Made by a program: the position numbers and the translations under genes. From Apostichopus japonicus (taxonomy: Eukaryota > Echinodermata > Holothuroidea > Aspidochirotida > Stichopodidae): 64,000 bases of DNA. Positions 55,115 to 64,000 of this stretch are shown piece after piece. The stretch lies in contig NC_092573.1 in assembly GCF_037975245.1 (NCBI RefSeq), forward strand, positions 12,068,501 through 12,132,500, in the 5' to 3' direction. A model generated the notes under the pieces. It saw nothing but the letters and a program-made list of their open reading frames with translations, did no database searches and had not been told where the DNA came from. How positions within the stretch are numbered: position 1 is the stretch's first letter; each line of letters opens with the position of its first letter.

Positions 55115-58100
55115 GAGTATAGATATGCACTTTATAAACATATAAACATTTTCTTTCTCTCTCTCTCTTCAACTAGGGAATAGTCAGATAAATATTAGTA
55201 ATATGATAACAGTATAGATCACACATTTTCAACATTCGAGAAGGCCATATTTCCTAATGTCATTTTCACACATAATAGCTAAGTTGACTCACTAAGAGCT
55301 TCGTCTAGAGCTATGATTTTGTAAAAAAATAAATATTATGATCATCTCTACATACAAAGGAGAAACGACACCAACTCTCTAAAGGTCGGCGTATAGTATA
55401 AGTTTTAGTTTAGTAAAAATATTTCTTGACAAAATGTAAAATCTACAACCTAACCAAAGGATTATGAACTCATACATGAACTCATATAATATGGATAATA
55501 TAGTTATATATATATATATATATATAATCTCAGATGCCGATATTCAAGTTCATTATTAAAATTCTTGATAATATCAAAACGTATTCCTGCATGCATGTAT
55601 GTGGATCAATTCTTACATGAAGAGATTATTGTTATCCTCCTGTTTCTAATTCGCTTACAAGTGTATGAAATGTGTGCAAAATGAAAAATTGGATCCTCGA
55701 TATCACAAACACGCGAGTGTTTCATATCCCACAGCTAGCATATTTAATAAAAGAGAGACCGCTTCAAGAAGATATTAATGTTCTTTGTTCCTAGATGCAT
55801 CCCTTTATGTGAGATGAAAATTGCTCTTTCAACCTTAATTAAACTAAGAAGGATGAATTACCAAGTAACCATATAAGACGCACAAATCACATTGTATAAG
55901 TTAAAATTTGATTTGGTAGATTTATGCTTTCCGTTTTTATGATTTTATGATCCATTTTAACAACGCGAAGAGATGTAGCTGACATACAACATGCAAGCTA
56001 TTCTTAGCAACAAACGGATAAAATTGCCAATTAGTATTATAAATAGTAAAAAACCTAAAAACCGAGGCGGAACTTAATACTGCAAATTTTATTGAAGTTA
56101 TGTGCATGATTAAATCTTAATTTAATTTTGAAATGAATCTGTCGACGGGAATTCTTACAGCTGAAGATATATATTTCTGAATGTAAAGTTATGGGCTCCT
56201 TGAAGACATTGACGTAAATATGGTGACGTGGATATGTGTAAGATCACGAACTAGGAGGTTCCATTTCAGTCTAAGGGGAATGTAGAATTGATGGTGTGTT
56301 CGATTTGATAATAGGTAACATATTATGTGTTGAATAATATATAGGGAACACATTCATTGTAACACACTTATGTACCACACTATAGCAGTGACATTGTTAC
56401 AATCTTTTTTTTGCAGTTACAATTGCACTATTAATGGGCCTTATAAAAGAATTTTAGTCATGACAAATCTTTCTAAGATGATATTGTAAAAACAATACTG
56501 AGGGAATGGACTTTTTGCAAGTCTAGTTTAATCTTCTCAAATTTCCTTTGCTAATGATAATTGTAATTGATTGGTTAAGAATTGAGTAGGTTTTCAATAC
56601 TGTATTCCATGGGCAAGTTGCTTCCATTTCTCAATGTAAAAATCAAAATAGTAACTTTGAAGTATACTACATAATTAGCAAATGCATAAAACATAGGAAT
56701 ACTATCAGAGAAAGATTTATTCATAGAATCCATCACTCTGTGACTATTATGCTAGAAGCGTTACATTTATTATGGCATTCCATTAGAACAAATGGGTGAT
56801 GGATGATGAAGTCCCTTAGCCGAACAACTTGTTTTAGTTCACAATATACTTATAGAACTACCAAAAAATTGCCGGTCTTTCAACTTTCGTTATTCAAATT
56901 AAGGAATAGAATAATTACAAATTTCAAGAAGTAATATAATGCTTGAAATCCCGAGTTATAAAAAAAGAAGCTTAAAATGCAATAAAATATAAATACAATG
57001 TAATTTTATAACGTAAATAAAGATATTTATTTCAGAGATATAATTTTCTTTTAGTTTGTGAGAAAGACATTCCGGGAGTCAACTAAAGTATAACTGCCCT
57101 ATGGACGTCAGGGCAATACAAGCTTCGTAACATGTAAACAAAACATACCAAAACTTTTATACTTTACGAAACATGAAACTCGTTGAGCTAAAAACAAAAC
57201 GTAACCTTTTACTAATCATGTACCAACACCTTACTTTACCATGGTATCAACTTGCAGCAACGTTGTTTATATAGGCAACCTGTTAACTGCACACCCTTCG
57301 ACAGCATTAATAAATTCAAAAATGTCAAGGCAGTATGCATAATTTCACCGTTCTCTTGAGTGTATAGAACTTTCATATAGGAGACTCTAGCTCTAATGGC
57401 GACACTACCTGATGGTGCATTTAAATGTCACTAGGGAAATCTGTGGTATGGAAACGTAACGGAGATAATTATGCTTGGATTCCTGTAGTATATCGCCTTT
57501 AAATGTCAAAATCGTACCGAGGTAGCTAGCATGAAATGCAGTCAGTTTAAACATTATGATGGGTCGTACTTTGAGTGATAAGCCTCATCACTGTTCCGAC
57601 AGCTGAATTTGGGCTGTTTTGGGCATTGTGTTTTTGTATACAGCATTTATATAGTAAAATATATGGTCTATATAGTATACAGTCAATTAGTGATCATAAT
57701 AAGCTTTTTTTGGGGGGCAGATTGAAACCGAGCTATCAGTTTGAGATTTATATGAATCACTGAGTTAACATAGAAGATATATTTCTGTACAATATCCTGC
57801 AATTTCAGTATATGAAATACAAATTTCGACATCTTTATACATTCAAGCTGCTGAATTAAGCCTTCAACCTCAGAAAATTATGCGGGCAGATAGTTTATCG
57901 AAAATTACAAGGCTTTCTAAATTAAGATCTTCTTAACTGTCAATTTATTTTCTTGTCATTCGATGTAAACGTAGACATCGCTAGATTTGGGAGAATTACA
58001 AAGTCGCAGAAAATTGCCTAAGTGACATCACTGTGTATTATATCTTGATTGACACATCACGAGCTATAGCTGCTTAAGTAAGAGATGTCCGCTTGTTAAA

Positions 58101-59786
58101 GTAACAGCATGCCAACACATACGAATAATACACACTGATGAATTCTTGTATTATTGTCCCTTCACATGTGTAAATAACGGATGGAAAGCCGTCTTAAAGA
58201 GAATAATTAATACTCACCGGTTAGGTCTACAACACGCTCACAGCGAATGTATTGATTAAGTTTGCATATAATTAGCAACTGGATTGAATAATGATGCAAT
58301 TGACTTGTTGGATTAAATAATGACAGATTAATTCAGTTTTAATTAAATCTTACTTACACCGTTGTTGTGGAACAATGCTGCACCAGTTCTATTGAAGTGT
58401 ACAGAATACCATAACAAAAGTAAAATGTACTTACTTAAAATTCAGTGTGTTGTTACGTAATATTCAAATATTAGTTTACCACACCAATGTACTCATTATA
58501 AGAGAAACAAATATGCACACTCTGGCATACAATGTTCTAATCAAAGAAAATTATTGGTTGCAAAATTCGCAATACGAAAATAACGTAAATTAATGTTAAA
58601 GAACCGTCAAGATGTTAATGTACACGTTATATTCTATATACCGTGGTACACATATTATTTGTTGCTCGTTTGTCTATCATTTATTAAAATTTATCATCAT
58701 CATATTTATTTTATATATTTTAAAACTCATAAGAATTTTTTCATACAGTCCACTACAATACGCAACCCATCATCGAATGTTATTTGTGAACTTTACAAAA
58801 CTGTGTGGCATACGTTACTCATATAGGTAAAAAAACGACAACATTCTACAGATTGATCGTGTGGATCACTTTGCTCCAGGAATTTGACAAGTCGGCGGTA
58901 GACGGGAAAACATTTTTTGTGTCGGTATATCAGTTTGTTGACGTCACAAAGAGAACTTTCTTCCGGATATTTGTCGCGACTTGGATGACATCCAAGATGG
59001 ATTAAAACGAGCATATCACCCACCAAGACTATTATTTACAAACATATATGTCGCATAATGTTAAACCATGAAATGTCATAGTAGTGAACCAAGCAATCGC
59101 CAAAATGTGTTGTTCCCATTTCATATTTATATGTTATTGTTAACTATTTGGCATTGTCAGAGATCGACAACCATATTTCTTATAAACAAACCATGCTCGA
59201 ATACAATACTAATGTCGCAAAAAGCAAAATAGACACATGTATATGGGAATGTTAATACTTTGTGTTATATATCATTGTTTACTTAGATTCATATTCACTG
59301 ACTTGTTAGGTTTTGATAAACTACGAAAATGATGACATACAATAATGATTAATAAAGAAGTAAACCACCTTACTAGTTTTAGCCTAACCGATGTCATTTA
59401 AATGTAGTCAGTTGTTATACGATATTCGACGTTGTTAGGCGTGGTGTTGTGCCCGACCGTACCATGACGTACTAAATGTATATCTTGAGGGATGCGACTT
59501 GGACAGAAAACTGTAGGCGTATGATATTTCCTGTTTAATGCTTCCATCCGCAAATTACCGTCATTTCTCGCATTTAATACCAGATTAAGCATGGATGAAT
59601 GTATAAGTATGGACACACGTCCTAAAGTTAACCTTGCCTGACAATTGCAAACATGTTGATTGCCTTCACGAATTCCTCTCAAAGCAAAGGAGCTACAAGG
59701 TACTCATTCACATTAATAGCCACACGAATATGCAGCTGCATCAGTGCGACTGCCATTAACATTAAAATAACCTTGTGCGGTTTAAT
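55115..59786. other. intergenic, no gene seen
   Basis: Long AT-rich stretch with only short chance open frames. Confidence 0.55.
55503..55527. repeat. short TA array
   Basis: About 24 bp of (TA)n. Confidence 0.85.
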
Positions 59787-59972
<186 letters not shown>

Positions 59973-62900
59973 TATTATTAGCATCAATGATGGTAACTAT
60001 CAACTGAAGTTAAAACTAATCACAATGCAGCAACTGTATAATGTAATTCCTTGCATTCGAATAATTTAAGAATCTGACGGGAATTTTTAATCTTTAATAT
60101 AAACTAAATAATATTCTTGATATCTTCGAACTTGGCATTACTTCGCCCTTCGACATTTATATCACACATATAAGATGAAGCCATTGAACCCCGATATTCG
60201 CAGAAAAACATTAACTGGTTATACTGCACATTGCAAAGTACTCAAAGCTCATTTTAAACTTGTTTTCACTATATATATACGAGCAATGCAGTATGCATAA
60301 CAGCCACCTATCCCTGCCCTCTTTAATTACGTTAAAACAGAAAATTAACATTGATGGCTCCCTAGAGCAAGGGAAGTAATTTCCAAACAGCCTGCAGATA
60401 AACGATTAAGCCTACCAGTATTACATGTACGTTAACTATAACATGTACACGAATGGATAGGCTGTTAGTCAACTCTTTAATCCATTAGCAATTATCTATG
60501 AGGCGTGCCTTGTTGGGACTGAGTTGCTTGATATCCTTTATACACAACAATGCTGCAAAAAGTCACGTCGAGACTGACATTATGGTATCAACTTTGATAT
60601 TTCAAAGGGAGAGGCTCCGTTGACCTTTGAAAAGATAGGGACTATTTAGATACACAACGATTCCGTCGGTACGCACGATACGGTCAGAAATAATTTTGTT
60701 GTCCGGCGAGTGGCAAATAACGATTAATAAAGAGGCCACTTTTTTCCCCTGCTTCCTCTCTGTTACAATAAGGACTGAGAGAGCGTATACCTCCTTAATT
60801 CGGAGGTCACATAACTAAAGACAGAATGCACCGAGACCTCAAATGTCGATTTGTTGTAAAACTACGAAAATTGGGTTAGCGTTTGCGTTTAGAAGATCAC
60901 TATTGATAGATTGCATGTACTTGGTCCATAGAGCCGTCTCTCTCAATTGAGCAGAACATTCCATTAATGCGAGGGTTAGGTTATTTCTATTAATGGAATG
61001 TAAATATAGGTCTATACGTCTTAAGAAACTGTGGAAAGATCACTTTGTCAAACTTTTGAAGCGAGCTGACATAAGTGACAAAAAGTTAGAAATTTCTGTA
61101 ATTTTTTATTTCTTTCTTCTTAATAACGGAAGTATCATAATTATTTCAAAAATTACATATGACTGGAATCTTTTGAGTAAAATGTAAAAAAGAATCCGAA
61201 AATGATGTATTTCATCTTTACCTGATGGAACTTATACCAAAAAATGAATGACATAAGCCCTTCAATCCTAGCATTGATTGTTATGAAATTTCCCTTAACT
61301 GTTTAATGAAGTTCAATAGCCTTGACTCTCCACAATGGATTTTGCCAATATCCATAAAAAGAACACAGAAACGTGTGTTCTTACCGGATCTGCGCGAGGT
61401 TATGAAAATATGAGGCAAAAATTATCAACATCTTTATGCCGAGGGCCTGTTTTTGTTTCTTGTTCTCATTCAAGTAAGTAAACACAGCACATTTTAAGAC
61501 TTATCTTGTCTCTTGACTATATAGCTTAGTAAAACGAAACCATGATTATACAGATTAGACAGGAAAAGCTGTTGTTGAAATGAAAGCAGCTAACGATGGG
61601 TAGGAGGAGAGGGGGGGGGGGAGGGGAGGGAGTTCATAACTTTATTTTAAAGGAAATATATAATTTATTACATAGAATGAGTATAAATATCAGCGTTTAT
61701 GTGGCACCGGGGCATCGGGGCATTACGTTTCGATTACAGCAGATGATTACCGATGCTGTGTGGCCGAGTGGACGGATAAAGCCGGTGGCATTTGAAGCAA
61801 TGGGGCTTAGCAATCTGGAGGTTTCGGGTTCGATAGCCGGTCGGGTCATAGTAAGGTGGGTTTTTCATCCAAGAGCAATCTACGGTTTTTCCATCTGAAA
61901 TGACTTTCTAAAATTGAAAAGATTCCAAATTTGAGTTAAAATGTTGAACTGGAAGCCACCTGACATGTAAGGTGTAATCCATGAGCCCTTGCGGGGTTAT
62001 CCCACATATGAAATCGGTTAAGCGTCGTAAAAATAACTGCTGTATTGGATAGAGGATGTACGGTAAAGGATGGGAGGTAACAAAGCCATGCTAATAACCT
62101 ATAAATTGCATTTGTAAGCAGATATTTTTAAAATATTTTTTTATGATTTCAAAACCAATCCCGATGTTTAGAATATTCTGCAAGGCGTGGGGGGGGGGGG
62201 GGGGGGATAATGTCTCATTAGCTAGTGATCAAAGATAACAAAAAAGGAAACTTACAAAGAAAGATTTCGTTTGAAACTCCGCGAATTTATAAGCCTTTCT
62301 TTGTTATTTCAAAGTAAGGAGAATTTATTTTGCATTTGATCTAAAGGAAAGAGTGAGATCTAATGGAAAGAGTGAGATTTGCAAACATTTCAAACATGCC
62401 TCTCTATTCTCTAATTTGCGTTACAAATTGGCCTGTGTCAATACCCGAGACCCCGTAAAGTTACTGGTTCACTGCAACATTCAGCACAAATTCTATATGT
62501 TTTTCATCAACATTGGTCATATACAGGTTATCACCTCACATCGTATAGTAGCAGTATATAAGAGTTCAATTAATCATACAACAAAAGAGCTCATGTATGC
62601 CATATATATATTGATTAGAGACCACGAGTAAAGGCAAATACAGAGTAAATGTTTAGCACACTCAGCCATATCATATAGAAAAACAACTGTTGCTTCCGAA
62701 CAAGTAAAAGAAAAGAAAAGTTAAGCTGTTGGCAAGATTGTTTCATATTTACCAAATTTCAGCTGATATTCACCAAGCAGACTTGACGTTTTTGACTTTT
62801 AAACAATTCTTTGCATCGTCAAGCATGTAAACTGATTTCTATTAATGTAATGCTGTAACATTCGCTTCCAGGAATTACCTTTTCTGCTTGCGTGAACACT

Positions 62901-64000
62901 GAGCAAGTCGCAATAATGATACATAACGTTTAGTGGCACGAAACATCCTGCATGAGAAAGAAACCCTTCAGTCTATTCTTTAACATTTCATGACGTCGCA
63001 TGTTTTCCATGACGCATATACAATGACAGTCAATAATTGTGCCTTATGCATGATGTCTAAGCAACGTTACTTCCGTAAATTGACAACTTGCATTATGTCA
63101 CTGATACACATAGTCTCCTAACGTGTTACTCACGGTATAGTTTTGTGCCCTACGCGTGTTATATCGTGAGCATAGGTCTACGCACTGCAAGTATATTATG
63201 TACTGCAGCAGAATAAGACACCAGCTATTCGAATACTTTACCAGTGAATCTTCGGATCCCCGTTATTTGGTAACTTTGATAAGTATAGCGCGTCTACATA
63301 AATTCATGAATATATCTGCCTGTATAATGTACGATAAGTGTAGCCTATACTTCCAAGAAACGCGTTCTCGCTAAGACATCGCAGACTGTATGATACACAT
63401 ACAGGTGACATTTATTAGTTAATATCGGCATGAAGAAATAAAAACGAACAAATTGATCAGAATCTTATTTAGTAATCTCACAAGCTGACGAATGACGTAA
63501 TCATTTCTCGTTGACTTAGCTCATAACATGTAATCGATTTTTTATTTTATTTGCAATGAGTCACACATTGTCGATATTGAGCAATATGTAATGTTTAGAA
63601 ATCTGTTAAGACATGAAACGGTTCACAGAGAATACTAAATAAGGATGTATATATGTACGTTGTCTGCATGCTGTTACTCAGTCACTTTTTTGATTTTCAA
63701 TTTCTCCGCATTAAGTTTAAAACAGAAGCAATATGACTTAAATGAACCAAATTAAAAAAATGTCGGCAACTTACTCGTTGGCGCCTTCGAAATTAAATTG
63801 TTAGAATGCATTAAAACTTTTCTTAAATGCGTAAACAAAATTCTTAAAATACATTCATATTCTTAAGTATCATAATTAATTGATAAGAAAGTTATGCCAT
63901 GCAGGAATGGTAATGAAAGTATTACAAATGTTTAAAAAAAGACGTTAGTTTGTTGATCAAGGGTAACAACGACTAGTTAAATGAAACGAGCTTCTGCTAT
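59973..64000. other. intergenic, no gene seen apart from the SINE
   Basis: Contains the 61.75-kb SINE and two poly-G runs (61,611 and 62,189). No exon-like segment convinced me. Confidence 0.55.
61753..62045 (+). mobile_element. tRNA-derived SINE, Ser/Leu-like head
   Basis: Starts gctgtgtggccgagtggacg (A box of Ser/Leu type). The B-box-like gtttcgggttcgatagccgg lies about 65 bp on, followed by about 200 bp of body ending near gttaagcgtcgtaaaaataa. A related tgtggccgagtggtacgg string occurs at about 19,561. Confidence 0.65.

Noticed and set aside
58805-59026. Overlapping open frames on both strands near 58.9 kb
   Set aside because: Neither shows a recognisable domain or splice context.
61753-61840. 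Possible tRNA-Ser/Leu gene
   Set aside because: The head resembles Ser/Leu tRNA, but the arms do not close and a SINE-type body follows.

Overview
The window is eukaryotic, AT-rich and intron-rich. It most likely comes from a marine invertebrate deuterostome. An echinoderm is my best guess, resting on the gene style, Penelope-like retroelement debris and tRNA-derived SINEs, but the sequence does not prove it. There are no bacterial operons, rRNA genes, functional tRNA genes or CRISPR arrays.

Region 1 (1-32,656, + strand) is the 3' part of one large gene. I could assemble 37 exons with GT/AG borders and compatible phases. They give one uninterrupted reading frame of 1,757 residues plus a TAG stop. 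The product is a single-pass type I membrane protein. In order it has 23 EGF-like domains (mostly calcium-binding cbEGF, usually one per phase 1-1 exon), SEA domain 1, two EGFs, SEA domain 2, two nearly identical Thr-rich mucin-like exons, one EGF, SEA domain 3, one EGF split over two exons, a Val/Pro/Ile stalk, a transmembrane helix and a cytoplasmic tail of about 140 residues. The signal peptide and 5' end lie upstream. Each SEA domain uses the same two-exon module (phase 1-0, then 0-1), so the EGF-SEA block probably grew by exon-module duplication. A relic piece of a SEA exon survives in an intron at about 17,360-17,440.

The introns carry mobile and tandem repeats. These include four copies (two of them intronic) of a palindromic MITE-like element of about 310 bp, a Penelope-like element 3' end (GIY-YIG endonuclease remnant with a hammerhead-like motif), a 1.1-kb tandem duplication that copied one Thr-rich exon with the Penelope fragment, a minisatellite of about 26-bp period, tRNA-derived SINE pieces and microsatellites.

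Region 2 (32,657-64,000) has no confident gene. It holds the 3' UTR of the first gene, long simple repeats (an 810-bp CAT array and several TA arrays), MITE and SINE copies, a small segmental duplication and many poly-G runs. I flag four weak candidate exons between 41.5 and 46.7 kb on the + strand, including a possible first coding exon at 46,463. None could be assigned to a protein family.
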